Below, in pieces: positions 36,502 to 46,242 of a DNA stretch of 64,000 bases (positions are counted from its first letter, which is position 1; the number at the start of each line of letters is the position of its first letter). The position numbers were made by a program, and so were the translations under genes. The notes under the pieces are model-generated. The model worked only from the letters and a program-made list of their open reading frames with translations, had not been told where the DNA came from and did no database searches. This stretch comes from Catenovulum sp052056295 (GTDB taxonomy: Bacteria; Pseudomonadota; Gammaproteobacteria; Enterobacterales; Alteromonadaceae). The stretch spans positions 248,001-312,000 of the forward strand of contig NZ_CP182494.1 in the NCBI RefSeq assembly GCF_052056295.1, written 5' to 3'.

Positions 36502-38742
36502 ATGAAATTTAAACATATTAGTACGCTAATTTTATCAGTGTTTGTGTTAACAACAGCGCATGTAGCGCAAGCCAATGAACATCCAAAGCTGATATTAACT
36601 AAAGTGGGGGTTGCAAAAATCCAGCAAAATTTGGGTAAAGCTCCGTTATTTGATGCAAGCTTAGAAAAAGTAAAACAACAAGTTGACGAAGAAATAGCGC
36701 TTGGCATAGACACACCACAACCTAAAGATTTTTCTGGTGGTTATACCCACTACCGCCACAAACAAAATTTTATCATTGCGCAAAAAGCTGGTGTACTCTA
36801 CCAAATATTGCAAGATGACAAATACGCTATATATGTACGTGACATGTTGTTGCAATACGAAGCCATGTACAAACACTTGCCAATTCATCCACAAAAACGT
36901 TCGTATGCGCCTGGCAAGTTATTTTGGCAATGTTTAAACGACAGTAACTGGTTGGTTTATATGAGCCAAGCCTACGATACGATTTACCATTTTCTGACCG
37001 CAGAACAGCGTTCAAGGTTAGAAAATAATTTATTTCGCCCTTTTGCTGATTATATTTCGTTAGACAACCCTGCATTTTATAATCGAATTCACAACCATAG
37101 CACTTGGGGTAACGCTGCTGTTGGTATGATAGGTTTGGTGATGAATGATCAAGCACTTATCGATAGAGCTTTATATGGTATTGAAGATGATGGGCTACCA
37201 GTTGGTGGTGTTGACAACGATGGTGGCACTATCAAAGTTGCAGATCAGAAAAAAGGCTTTTTAGCGAATTTAGAAGACCCTTTCTCTCCTGATGGCTATT
37301 ATACAGAAGGCCCGTATTATCAAAGATACGCTATGTATCCTTTCCTAATATTTGCATTAGCAATGGAAAATACCCGTCCTGATTTAAAAGTATTACAACA
37401 CAAGAATAATGTGTTGTTGAAAGGCGTTGATGCACTGCTTAATTTAACCGATGCTGACGGTAACTTTTTTCCATTAAACGATGGGCAAAAGGGTATGTCG
37501 TATTATACCGCTTCGTTAGTAACCGCTGTGAACATTGCTTACCATTATGGCGATAAAAATCCACAGTTGCTCAGTATTGCGCAAAAGCAGAATCAAGTAT
37601 TGCTCGACCAGTCTGGTTTAGATGTTGCGTTGGCAATTGAACAAGGCAAAACTCAAGCTTTTAAAAAGCAGTCTATCCTATTGAGTGATGGCCATGATGG
37701 TTCACAAGGTGGTGTGGGTATATTGCGTTATGGAAACGAAGATTTGTCATTGGTATTTAAATATGCTGCACAAGGTTTAAGCCACGGTCACTACGATAAA
37801 TTGTCTTATTCGTTTTACCAACAAGGCAATGAAGTCTTGCAAGATTATGGCCTTGCACGTTTTGTAAATATTGGACAAAAAGGTGGTGGAAACTATTTAC
37901 CTGAAAACAAAACTTGGGCAAAAACCACGATTGCACACAATACCCTTTCACAAAATGAACAGATGCATTTTGGTGGTAACTACGCAGTCGCAAGCCAACA
38001 TCATTCAAATTTAGCGTTTTATGATATTGATAACCCTAATGTGCAAGTGATAAGCGCAACTGAAAGTAATGCCTACCCAGGTACAAAAATGCGTCGCACT
38101 ATGGCCTTGATTAAAAATAAACATTTTGAACAAGCGTTTTTGTTAGACATTTTTAAAGTTAAATCAGCGAGCAAAAATCAGTACGATTTACCCTTTTATT
38201 ATTTGGGTCAAGTGATTAGCACGAATTTTAGTTATCAATCTCCGGTAAGCTTGCAACCTTTAGGCGATAAAAATGGCTATCAACACTTATGGGTTGAAGG
38301 TACAGGCAAGGCAGTTTCAGGCAATACGCAATTTTCTTGGTTAGGTAAAACAAAGTATCACAGCTTAACAGCCGTCACTAACGACAGTGACCAAGTATTG
38401 TTAACTCGAATTGGTGCAAATGATCCTAATTTCAATTTACGTCGTGAAGCTGGAATTATGTTGCGCCGCAATGATGTTGCGAATACCAGTTTTGTATCTG
38501 TTATTGAGTCGCATGGTAGTTATAGTCCAGTGACTGAGTTGTCACTGAATTCCAATACTAATATTGCTGAATTAAAAGTCGTCTATGACGATGAGAATTA
38601 TACCGCTGTGCGCATTGTTGATATCGCGGGTAATTATCAATTATTTATTGTCGCGAACAAGCTTGTTGCGCCTTCAGCTAAACATAAAGTGACTATCGAC
38701 AAACAAGTTTATAGCTGGACTGGGCCTTATTATTATCAGTAA
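36502..38742 (+). CDS. PL17 oligoalginate lyase
   Basis: 746 residues with signal peptide 1-24. An N-terminal alpha/alpha toroid (about 25-370) is followed by a heparinase II/III-like beta domain (about 390-740). The active-site region matches PL17 enzymes such as Alg17C: RIHNHSTWGNAAVGM (Asn-His pair), the Tyr in YTEGPYYQRYAMYPF, and GLSHGHYDKLSY with catalytic His/Tyr and zinc-site residues. Exo-acting: releases unsaturated monomer (becoming DEH) from short alginate chains in the periplasm. Confidence 0.94.
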   Translation: MKFKHISTLILSVFVLTTAHVAQANEHPKLILTKVGVAKIQQNLGKAPLFDASLEKVKQQVDEEIALGIDTPQPKDFSGGYTHYRHKQNFIIAQKAGVLYQILQDDKYAIYVRDMLLQYEAMYKHLPIHPQKRSYAPGKLFWQCLNDSNWLVYMSQAYDTIYHFLTAEQRSRLENNLFRPFADYISLDNPAFYNRIHNHSTWGNAAVGMIGLVMNDQALIDRALYGIEDDGLPVGGVDNDGGTIKVADQKKGFLANLEDPFSPDGYYTEGPYYQRYAMYPFLIFALAMENTRPDLKVLQHKNNVLLKGVDALLNLTDADGNFFPLNDGQKGMSYYTASLVTAVNIAYHYGDKNPQLLSIAQKQNQVLLDQSGLDVALAIEQGKTQAFKKQSILLSDGHDGSQGGVGILRYGNEDLSLVFKYAAQGLSHGHYDKLSYSFYQQGNEVLQDYGLARFVNIGQKGGGNYLPENKTWAKTTIAHNTLSQNEQMHFGGNYAVASQHHSNLAFYDIDNPNVQVISATESNAYPGTKMRRTMALIKNKHFEQAFLLDIFKVKSASKNQYDLPFYYLGQVISTNFSYQSPVSLQPLGDKNGYQHLWVEGTGKAVSGNTQFSWLGKTKYHSLTAVTNDSDQVLLTRIGANDPNFNLRREAGIMLRRNDVANTSFVSVIESHGSYSPVTELSLNSNTNIAELKVVYDDENYTAVRIVDIAGNYQLFIVANKLVAPSAKHKVTIDKQVYSWTGPYYYQ

Positions 38743-38799
38743 ATATCCAATCCATTTATAGAGGGAGTTGTAGTTAACACAAGATTTTGCGAGGCGTAA

Positions 38800-39624
38800 A
38801 TGAAAACATTCCTTAATTTTATTTGGATTGTATTAAGCTGGCTGTGTGCACCTGTTGTGCACAGCCAATCGCAATTATCTAAGATTGTCGTTGCAACTCA
38901 TATTGAACCGCCATTGGTTTATCAGTTGGTTGATGGCTCTTTCCACGGCAGCAATGTTGAAGTGGCTCGGTTGTTGGCTGAGTCGCTTAGTGTTGAAGTA
39001 GAATTTGTATATTGTCCTTTTGCGCGCTGTTTGTATCAAACTCAAACAGGCCAAGCTGATATCATGATAGGTATCAATCGCACTAAACAACGTGAACAAT
39101 TTTTCGATTATTTACCTCAACCTTATTCAAGTTTAATTACCCCAGTTAAGTTTTATTTAAATAAAAATCGCCCCGCAGAAATTAGTAGATATGAAGATTT
39201 AGTTAATAAAAAAATTGGGGTATTACGCGGTGCGGTATATTTCCAACCTTTTGATAATGACCCACGCTTAGCTAAAGTTCCAGTTGTTGATCATGAGCAA
39301 TTAATCGCATTATTGCGCGCTGGGCGAATAGATACCTTTTTGGCGCGAGATTTAAGTATTCGTCAACGCATAAACCAAGTTGAGTACAGTGAACTGCTAG
39401 ATGTTGCCGAATTTTCATTTGAAAAACGCCAAGATTTATTTATTGCGATATCAAAAAAATCGCCGTTAAAAGACTACCAGGTTCAATTAGCTTCAACACT
39501 TTCTCAATTGAAACAACAAGGTATTGTCGAGAAAATAATGGAAAAGTATTGTTTGCAAACAACGGTTGCCCAACAAACTAAGTTAAACGCAGGTATAAAC
39601 TTAGGGCTATCAAAAAGCCGCTAG
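38800..39624 (+). CDS. Periplasmic amino-acid-type binding protein (SBP_bac_3)
   Basis: 274 residues. Signal peptide about 1-22, then a type-2 binding fold (EPPLVYQLVDGSFHGSNVEVARLLAESL, ADIMIGINRTKQRE, KKIGVLRGAVY, GRIDTFLARD). No ABC transporter genes nearby; orphan proteins of this kind in Alteromonadales are often annotated as transporter substrate-binding or sensor proteins. It closes the alginate region 57 bp after PL17 and may be cotranscribed. It resembles the one encoded at 14628 only at the fold level. Confidence 0.7.
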   Translation: MKTFLNFIWIVLSWLCAPVVHSQSQLSKIVVATHIEPPLVYQLVDGSFHGSNVEVARLLAESLSVEVEFVYCPFARCLYQTQTGQADIMIGINRTKQREQFFDYLPQPYSSLITPVKFYLNKNRPAEISRYEDLVNKKIGVLRGAVYFQPFDNDPRLAKVPVVDHEQLIALLRAGRIDTFLARDLSIRQRINQVEYSELLDVAEFSFEKRQDLFIAISKKSPLKDYQVQLASTLSQLKQQGIVEKIMEKYCLQTTVAQQTKLNAGINLGLSKSR

Positions 39625-39679
39625 CAGATAACTTTTGATCCTGCTAAGCTGAAAAAATTACAATAAAAAGGAAAAGTGT

Positions 39680-40063
39680 ATGATTTGCCCTAAGTGTCAA
39701 TCACATATGAAAATTTTGAATGGCCTACCAATTTCGGCATTGAAGTGTGAAGGCTGTGCTGGTTTATGGTTTAAAGATGGCCAAGTAGCAGTTGAACAAG
39801 CGTTAGAACATGCGCAAATTTTTGATTCGGCAGAAAATAAAGCCGATGACTTTTTTAACCAAGTTCGTGAGATTGATTGCCCAGAGTGCGCTAAACCTAT
39901 GAGTAAAATGACCGACAAAACTCAATTTCATATCAAGTACGAAATGTGTACCGATTGTCGTGGCATATTTTTAGACCAAGGTGAGTTATTAGATTTGTCT
40001 GAATTTACCCTAACTGAACGTTTACAGCAGGCAATAAAAACCTATCAAGCAAATATAAAGTAA
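39680..40063 (+). CDS. Zinc-ribbon protein (zf-TFIIB type, two repeats)
   Basis: 127 residues, AAGGAAAAG ahead of the ATG. Two TFIIB-like zinc ribbons: CPKCQS...CEGCAGLWF (residues 3-31) and CPECAKP...CTDCRGIFLDQGEL (about 74-109). The CxxCxGxW/F-D-GEL pattern is that of the zf-TFIIB family found in many bacteria; function unknown, possibly nucleic-acid or protein binding. Convergent with the MarR gene: the stop codons are adjacent. Confidence 0.82.
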   Translation: MICPKCQSHMKILNGLPISALKCEGCAGLWFKDGQVAVEQALEHAQIFDSAENKADDFFNQVREIDCPECAKPMSKMTDKTQFHIKYEMCTDCRGIFLDQGELLDLSEFTLTERLQQAIKTYQANIK

Positions 40064-40558
40064 TTAGCCTTCATAATAACTCAGCATGCTAGTTAACAAG
40101 GCGTCGAATTTTTCTAAATCGTCAGCTGATAACTTTATCGAACTGCGTTCAACCGCATGTAAATTTGGCATAATTTCTTCAACTAACAGTTTGCCTTTCT
40201 CTGTTAGTTGAACCATTTTGCTGCGTTTATCATCTGGGTTTTCAACGCGTTCAATCAAACCCAAACTTTCTACCCTAGTTAAAACTTTAGTTAAACCACC
40301 TGAACTAAATAACATAGTTTGGTACAAATCTGTTGGTGTTAAGCAGTATGGTGCACCACTTCGCCTCAGCGCACTTAACACCCCAAAGTCGGCTTTTTGT
40401 AATTGATAACTCTGTAACAGCTCACATACACCTTGTTGAATATGGTCATGCAGTCTGTGCATTTTTAAAACCACAGGGTTGAGTGAGCCAGTTATTTCAG
40501 GCCAATTGCGTTCAATGCCAGTGATCATTTGTTGAATGGTTTCACGTTTATCTGTCAT
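40064..40558 (-). CDS. MarR-family regulator
   Basis: 164 residues, winged-helix MarR fold: LSALRRSGAPYCLTPTDLYQ, SSGGLTKVLTRVESLGLIERV (recognition helix) and the wing NPDDKRSKMVQLTEKG. It is divergent from an MFS drug-efflux gene, with two matching palindromes between them. It probably represses the pump until a ligand binds. Confidence 0.88.
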   Translation of the reverse strand: MTDKRETIQQMITGIERNWPEITGSLNPVVLKMHRLHDHIQQGVCELLQSYQLQKADFGVLSALRRSGAPYCLTPTDLYQTMLFSSGGLTKVLTRVESLGLIERVENPDDKRSKMVQLTEKGKLLVEEIMPNLHAVERSSIKLSADDLEKFDALLTSMLSYYEG

Positions 40559-40595
40559 ATTTTGTTGCTATTAGTAAATTAGTGCTGCTTAATAA

Positions 40596-40643
40596 TATCT
40601 TGCTAGAAAGATAAAAATCAACTAATATCTTTCTGGTAAGATA
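40596..40643. promoter_or_regulatory. Paired MarR-type operators
   Basis: Two 18-bp sites, TATCTTGCTAGAAAGATA (40596-40613) and TATCTTTCTGGTAAGATA (40626-40643), share TATCTT-N6-AAGATA and are 30 bp centre to centre, about three helical turns. They fill the divergent promoter region between marR and the MFS gene, as expected for dimers binding one face of the DNA. Confidence 0.75.
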
Positions 40644-40659
40644 AATTTGGAGACAAACA

Positions 40660-41823
40660 ATTAATAAAATTACTTTGCCTTTTACCCTATTGTTAGCGGC
40701 TATCTTTACAATATCCCCTTTTGCGATAGATACCTATTTGCCAGCAATAACCTCTATTGCAACTGATCTTCAAGTGGAAGCTGAATGGGTCAGTATGACG
40801 GTTAGCTTGTATGTTTTTGGCCTAGCTTTTGGTCAACTCTTTGGTGGTCCTTTGTCGGATAAACATGGTCGCAGAAAAATTATGTTGCTGGGGCTAGCTG
40901 TTTTTGGATTAGGTTCGATTTTATTGGCAACGGCAAATAACATAGAGCAATTGTGGTTTTATCGGGTTATTCAAGCTTTTGGTGGTGGCATTACGGCTGT
41001 GTGTGTGCCTGCACTTATTCGTGATCATGTGTCTGGTGCGCAAGCGGCAAAACTCTTTTCCTTAATTGCATTGATTATGATGTTAGCACCGGCAATAGCA
41101 CCAAGTATTGGCTCGTTGATTTTAGCTTTTGTTGATTGGCATGGCATATTCGTTTTTTTAACTTTGTTCGCATGTTTGTTAGCTGTTGCCATAATTAAAA
41201 TGTTGCCAGCAACTCAAATCGCTAACCCCTCTAGGCCGGAAAAAACAACCTATTGGCAAATTTTTAAGCATCCTCAGGCGTTAAAATTTTTAGTTGCTCA
41301 GGCTTGTGGTTATTCAGTGTTGTTAATCTTTTTAACCAATGCGCCACTTATTTACATGAGCCATTTTTCGCTGTCGTCTAGTCAGTTTTCTATGTTATTT
41401 AGCTGCACGATTGCTTTTATTATTATCACCAACCGACTAAACGCTTGGCTGTTGAATCGCTACACACCACAAACACTGTTAAAAATGTTTTTTGTTTTAC
41501 AGTTGCTAGGTGGTTTGGTGTTTTTGTTATCTGCTTGGCAATTTGATAATAACTTAGTCATGGTATTTATTGGTTTTACTATTGCTGTAAGTGCTATTAG
41601 TGGTATGGGGCCAAACAGCCAAGCGTGTTTTCTACATTATTTCCCTGAACACGCGGGTCGGGCTTCTGCAGCTTTGGGTTTTAGCCAATACGCATGTGGC
41701 GCTATAGTAAGTGCTAGTGTGGCTGCTATGTACAACCACACTTTTTGGCCCGTGAGTATAGCGATAACCTTATTGGCTATCACTTCGTTATTGGTGCTTA
41801 CTTACAAAAATTCGGCTAGTTAA
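40660..41823 (+). CDS. MFS multidrug transporter (Bcr/CflA family)
   Basis: About 387 residues, 12 membrane helices. Bcr/CflA hallmarks: SPFAIDTYLPAI near the start and the loop GGPLSDKHGRRKIM. Start choice: TTG at 40675 lies 22 bp from the only good ribosome site (GGAG at 40649-40652). An ATT codon at 40660 lies 7 bp from it and would give INKITLPFTLLLAA, so I place the start there as a rare ATT initiation; this is inference. Exports drugs such as bicyclomycin or chloramphenicol in relatives. Its stop codon overlaps that of the next gene. Confidence 0.87.
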   Translation: MNKITLPFTLLLAAIFTISPFAIDTYLPAITSIATDLQVEAEWVSMTVSLYVFGLAFGQLFGGPLSDKHGRRKIMLLGLAVFGLGSILLATANNIEQLWFYRVIQAFGGGITAVCVPALIRDHVSGAQAAKLFSLIALIMMLAPAIAPSIGSLILAFVDWHGIFVFLTLFACLLAVAIIKMLPATQIANPSRPEKTTYWQIFKHPQALKFLVAQACGYSVLLIFLTNAPLIYMSHFSLSSSQFSMLFSCTIAFIIITNRLNAWLLNRYTPQTLLKMFFVLQLLGGLVFLLSAWQFDNNLVMVFIGFTIAVSAISGMGPNSQACFLHYFPEHAGRASAALGFSQYACGAIVSASVAAMYNHTFWPVSIAITLLAITSLLVLTYKNSAS

Positions 41824-41830
41824 CTAGCCG
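41813..41830. terminator. Palindrome covering both convergent stop codons
   Basis: CGGCTAGTTAACTAGCCG, a perfect 18-bp palindrome in which the TAA of the MFS gene (41821-41823) and the TAA of the kinase gene (41822-41820, minus strand) share TTAA. It may act as a compact bidirectional hairpin. Confidence 0.5.
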
Positions 41831-44800
41831 CCAATTTCTTAATTTCTAGTTGGATTACATCAAATAATTCGTGATATCTATGCTCAAGATCCGGCAATAA
41901 CTTCTGATAGCCAGCAATATCATCAAGTTTGGCTTTATTTTCGGTTTGGATGAATACCTCACGTAGTAGCTCGCCGCCTAAGTCGCCTGATTGACCTTTA
42001 AGCGCGTGACTTAATTTTTGAACTTGAGCAGATTCACCTTGTTTGATTGCTTCTATTAACGACTCAAATTTTTGTCCTGACTGGCTTAAAAATATTTCAC
42101 ATATTTTGATGTATAAATTGGTGTCATCTAATAAACGCGACATGGCATCTTTGGTGTTCAGTACCTGTTTATCTTTTTTAATGTGAATTACTTTCTTGTC
42201 TGCTTCTGTTTCAATTGTTTGGGTTAATTTTAGCGGCTCGTCGTTTTTACGCTGGTCGTCACTGATTAGGTATTTTGACAATATTGAGAATAAATTGTCT
42301 GGGTCAACTGGCTTAGAAATATAATCATTCATACCTGCGGCTAAACATTTTTCTCGTTCACCCGACATTGCGTTGGCTGTCATGGCGATAATTGGCGTAT
42401 TCAAATATTTCTGACCGGCGGCCCCTTTTCTGATTTCTTTGGCTGCTTCATATCCATCCATTATTGGCATATTACAATCCATCAAAATGGCTGAAATTCG
42501 AATATCAGAGGCGGTTAGATTTTTTAATTCGTCAATTAAATTTAAGCCGTTGTAGGCAGTTAATACCATAGTTTCTTGAGTTTCAATTATACCTTTTGCC
42601 ACTTCTATGTTGATTTCATTGTCGTCGACAACAAATATGGTTTTGCCGCTCAAACCGGCATATTTTAGGTTGCGGTTTTGTTTTGCCAAAGCTTTGGCAT
42701 TTTGTTTGTAGCCTAAGGCTTGTGATGCCCCTTTGTTGACTACTTCTAAAATGTCACCCAATTTAATTGGTTTGTTTATACATGCACGGCAGCGTTTGTC
42801 TACGTCAAACCTGCTATATGGGTTTACCAAAACTATGGCTTTTTCATAGTCGTTCGATGTCACTATTTTGCTATAGGCTGGGCTGTTTAAATCAACTATA
42901 TAAAAATCCGCATTGTCTTTAACCACTTCACCTGCAAACTTTTCAACCAATCTTTGCCAATAGTGTGTATTGTAATTTGACGCTAATAATAAACTAAAAG
43001 TTTTGCCGGCAAATGTATCTATTGAATCTAACTGTTTGGTTTTTTCAATATCAAAAGGCAGTTTAAAACCAAAGGTACTGCCTTTACCTAACTCAGATTC
43101 AAAAAATACCGAGCCGCCCATCAACTCGCATAACTGTTTAGTAATAGATAAACCTAAACCTGTGCCACCATATTCAGCTGAAATTGAAGAATTTTCTTGG
43201 CTAAAAGACTGGAATAATTTGTCATGGTTGTCTGCTGAAATGCCTTTACCTGTGTCTCTGACTTTAATCTCTAACCAAACTTGATTTTGTTCAGCCCAAG
43301 TTTTTGCAGCAACGAATATTCCACCACTTATGGTGAATTTAATTGCGTTGCTAACCAAGTTATACAAAATTTGTTTGATGCGTGAGGCATCTCCTTCAAG
43401 TTGATAATATTCAAGTTCAAGTAAATCTAAATGGCACTCTAACGCTTTTTCTTGCGCTTTAATCGCGATGGAATTAATAGTATGTTCTATCGTGGTTATT
43501 GGGTTGAAGGGTAATTGGTTGATATCTAGTTTGCCAGCTTCAATTTTAGACAGGTCTAAAATGTCGTTAATTAACGCGGCTAAAGTTGTGGAACTCTGTT
43601 CCATCATTTCAATATATTTTAGCTGTTTGTCCGATAAAGCTTCACGTCGAACTAAATCTATTGTGCCAAGAATACCATTGAGCGGCGTGCGCATTTCATG
43701 GCTTATGGTTGATATAAAGGCACTTTTAACCTCAGAAGACTGCAGTGCAAGTTTATGCGCTTTTTGCAATTCTTGTGTGCGTTCGTCAACTTGTTTTTCT
43801 AATGAGCGGTTTATTTTTGATATTTCTACTTCAGCTAATTTTTGCTCTGTGATATCTCGAACTATTAAGGATAAACCAATTAAACTTGCGGTTTCAGAAA
43901 GTACTGGGGAAACAGAAACTAAAAAGTGATCACCTTGCTTGTTTTGAAATTCAAACGAGTTTTCAGTGCTTGATTGTGTTTGCCCTTGTTCTAACAAACT
44001 TTGGCGTTTAACAATTTCGTCGCGTGGAAAAAAACTGGGTAAAGACGCATAATGGTCGGTATTGTGTGAAAACAATTCTGGAAATATTTTAACCGCAGAT
44101 GCATTGTATTTGGTTACTTGCAGTTGCGAGTTTAAGCCAATTATTGCATCCATTGCGCCATTTACGATAGCGCCAAACTCTGCTTTAGTTTCGTTTAATG
44201 CTTGGCGGTTGCGATAATACAACCAAGTTAACAACAATACAGCGATGAAAATGGCTGAAACTATCGCAATTAGACCGTAAGTTGAATAACGTCTTTCATT
44301 TAACAAGTTGGTGTAACTACTATAGGGCACTTTCACCAATACATTAATTTGTTGGCTACTGAGTAAAGCTAAATTTTTACGTTTAAATATGACTTGATGC
44401 GCATCTTGGTTAAATTTAGCTATTTGTAAACCTGCTGCCAACCCGTCTGTTAGCTGATATTCAGTGTCTAGTTTGCGATTTAACTCGCGATCATAAGAAA
44501 AATTTAGTTCAGGGTTTGGATGAAAAATAAAATTATTATCCGTGTCCATAACAATAAGTTTGCTATTTTGCTCTAACACGTCTAACCACAGCTGATGTAA
44601 GTTATTGGCATCAACATTTAACACAAGTACTTTAGCTAACTCACCCGTGTCGGCGTAAATAGGTGTAGCAAAACGTATGGTTGGTTGCAGCGGATAAGAT
44701 ATTCTGCCCATCTCTTTGTTAAGATTAATCGGCGAAACATAAATTTGGCGCTCGCCTAATTCAATCGCTTCGGTAACATATCCTCGGTCTGCTTTGTTTT

Positions 44801-45263
44801 GCAATTTGCCTGTTGGCACCACGTTAACACGAGAAAAGCTTCTTTCGACTCTGACTTGCTCCATACCTGTATTGGCATCGATGACCCGCACTTGCAATAT
44901 CTGCGGATAGGTAAAAACTAAAGACTCAAATATAGTTGCAAATCTCCTTTCCCATTCACGTGTTGGTGTACCATCTTTTGGGTCTATATCGTTATTTGCT
45001 TCTGCTCTAATCAAGCCTTGCATAGGAGGTGTACCTGACAAAAATTGTAGGTAGCTGACATTTTGTTTAATAAAGCTTTTTAGCTGATTGTCTACTTTAT
45101 CTAAGGTCGACTCAAGTTTGTTGTTTATTTCTTGTGCTACATTGGTATGAATCACTTTTTCAAAATAAAAAATTGAAACTATAAAACTACCAATTAATAC
45201 CAGTAATACTGTGGCTAAAATTAACGAAGTGCTGACAACCTTAGTGTCATTAGTTTGTGGCAT
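41820..45263 (-). CDS. Membrane hybrid histidine kinase with PAS, REC and HPt domains
   Basis: 1147 residues. TM1 about 12-33, periplasmic Cache-like sensor 34-325, TM2 about 329-350, PAS about 358-475, coiled coil, HisKA with His522 (STISHEMRTPLNG), then HATPase. A degenerate receiver-like segment (about 765-855) precedes a full receiver (IFVVDDNEIN...ILMDCNMPIMDG...ISKPVD) and an HPt domain with the phospho-His in LSHALKGQSG. The domain list resembles RscS/SypF, the kinases of the V. fischeri syp pathway. GGAGAGGG precedes the ATG, which overlaps the stop of the cyclase gene by 14 bp, so it is last in the leftward regulatory operon. Confidence 0.92.
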   Translation of the reverse strand: MPQTNDTKVVSTSLILATVLLVLIGSFIVSIFYFEKVIHTNVAQEINNKLESTLDKVDNQLKSFIKQNVSYLQFLSGTPPMQGLIRAEANNDIDPKDGTPTREWERRFATIFESLVFTYPQILQVRVIDANTGMEQVRVERSFSRVNVVPTGKLQNKADRGYVTEAIELGERQIYVSPINLNKEMGRISYPLQPTIRFATPIYADTGELAKVLVLNVDANNLHQLWLDVLEQNSKLIVMDTDNNFIFHPNPELNFSYDRELNRKLDTEYQLTDGLAAGLQIAKFNQDAHQVIFKRKNLALLSSQQINVLVKVPYSSYTNLLNERRYSTYGLIAIVSAIFIAVLLLTWLYYRNRQALNETKAEFGAIVNGAMDAIIGLNSQLQVTKYNASAVKIFPELFSHNTDHYASLPSFFPRDEIVKRQSLLEQGQTQSSTENSFEFQNKQGDHFLVSVSPVLSETASLIGLSLIVRDITEQKLAEVEISKINRSLEKQVDERTQELQKAHKLALQSSEVKSAFISTISHEMRTPLNGILGTIDLVRREALSDKQLKYIEMMEQSSTTLAALINDILDLSKIEAGKLDINQLPFNPITTIEHTINSIAIKAQEKALECHLDLLELEYYQLEGDASRIKQILYNLVSNAIKFTISGGIFVAAKTWAEQNQVWLEIKVRDTGKGISADNHDKLFQSFSQENSSISAEYGGTGLGLSITKQLCELMGGSVFFESELGKGSTFGFKLPFDIEKTKQLDSIDTFAGKTFSLLLASNYNTHYWQRLVEKFAGEVVKDNADFYIVDLNSPAYSKIVTSNDYEKAIVLVNPYSRFDVDKRCRACINKPIKLGDILEVVNKGASQALGYKQNAKALAKQNRNLKYAGLSGKTIFVVDDNEINIEVAKGIIETQETMVLTAYNGLNLIDELKNLTASDIRISAILMDCNMPIMDGYEAAKEIRKGAAGQKYLNTPIIAMTANAMSGEREKCLAAGMNDYISKPVDPDNLFSILSKYLISDDQRKNDEPLKLTQTIETEADKKVIHIKKDKQVLNTKDAMSRLLDDTNLYIKICEIFLSQSGQKFESLIEAIKQGESAQVQKLSHALKGQSGDLGGELLREVFIQTENKAKLDDIAGYQKLLPDLEHRYHELFDVIQLEIKKLAAS

Positions 45264-46185
45264 GTCCCTCTCCTAAACTTGAAATTCCTATACAGTTTCG
45301 TCCTTGATTTTTGGCATTAAATAGAGCTTCATCAGCTGTATTAATCCAAATAATAGGGTCGACTTCGGTGACGGCATACACGCCGGTTATCCCAATACTT
45401 ACAGTAACATAGCCATTAGGAGAGGCTTTATGTTGAATATTGGCTTGTTCCATTAGTTTTATGATGTTTTCAGCAATTAACTGTGCACCAACTAAGTCTG
45501 TTTGCGGTAAAATACACACAAACTCTTCACCACCGTAGCGGGAAACTGAGTCACTTTTACGCAGTAATGGTTGTTGTATTAATGCTGCTACTTTTTTCAG
45601 GCAGCGGTCACCTTCAAGATGGCCGTATTGATCGTTGTAGAGCTTAAACCAATCCACATCTATTATCAGCAGAGAAAAGGCAGAAGCGCTACGTTTAGCC
45701 ATAGATAACTTTTGGCTTAATTCACTATCTAGATAGCGACGATTATAAACACCGGTTAAGCCATCAATATAGGCTTGTTTTTTTAATTCATTTTTTTGTT
45801 GTTGGTATTTAAATTGTGCATTAACTCTATGTTTTATGGTTAATGCATTTACAGGTTTAGACACGAAGTCATTACCACCAGCGAGCCAGCATTGAGTTTG
45901 CTCTTCGTCGTTGCTATGCGAGGTAACAAAAACAACTGCAATGTCAGAGGTTTCGTTTGATGCTTTGAGAAGCTTGCAGGTATCTAAACCTGATAAGCCG
46001 GGCAATTCGACATCTAGCAAAACCACTTCTGGTTTGTGTTGGTTGCAGTAATTAATGCAATCAATGCCGGAAGTACAGCGAGTGACAAAATAACTATCGG
46101 AAAAAATTTTTTCCAATACAAGGTAGTTAATCTCATCATCTTCAACAATCAATAGATGAGGTAAGTTCGGTGTGACCGAGTTCAT
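45250..46185 (-). CDS. Response regulator diguanylate cyclase (REC-GGDEF)
   Basis: 311 residues. Receiver domain 10-125 with phospho-Asp in VVLLDVELPGLSG and KPVNA. GGDEF domain about 140-300 with the active site RYGGEEF and an inhibitory I-site RKSD five residues before it. Makes c-di-GMP, which usually raises exopolysaccharide production. Co-oriented and overlapping with the hybrid kinase gene, which could phosphorylate it. Confidence 0.94.
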   Translation of the reverse strand: MNSVTPNLPHLLIVEDDEINYLVLEKIFSDSYFVTRCTSGIDCINYCNQHKPEVVLLDVELPGLSGLDTCKLLKASNETSDIAVVFVTSHSNDEEQTQCWLAGGNDFVSKPVNALTIKHRVNAQFKYQQQKNELKKQAYIDGLTGVYNRRYLDSELSQKLSMAKRSASAFSLLIIDVDWFKLYNDQYGHLEGDRCLKKVAALIQQPLLRKSDSVSRYGGEEFVCILPQTDLVGAQLIAENIIKLMEQANIQHKASPNGYVTVSIGITGVYAVTEVDPIIWINTADEALFNAKNQGRNCIGISSLGEGHATN

Positions 46186-46242
46186 TAGGCTGACCTTAGT
46201 TCAATCCTGTTGACTGCTTACTACCAACAAAAAATAAAATAT

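Noticed and set aside
28362..39624. SusCD-type polysaccharide utilisation locus
   Set aside because: No SusD homologue is present; the receptor and lyase arrangement is the gammaproteobacterial type.
16752..39624. KDPG aldolase gene expected in the alginate pathway
   Set aside because: Searched for among the proteins of the region and not found; it must lie elsewhere.
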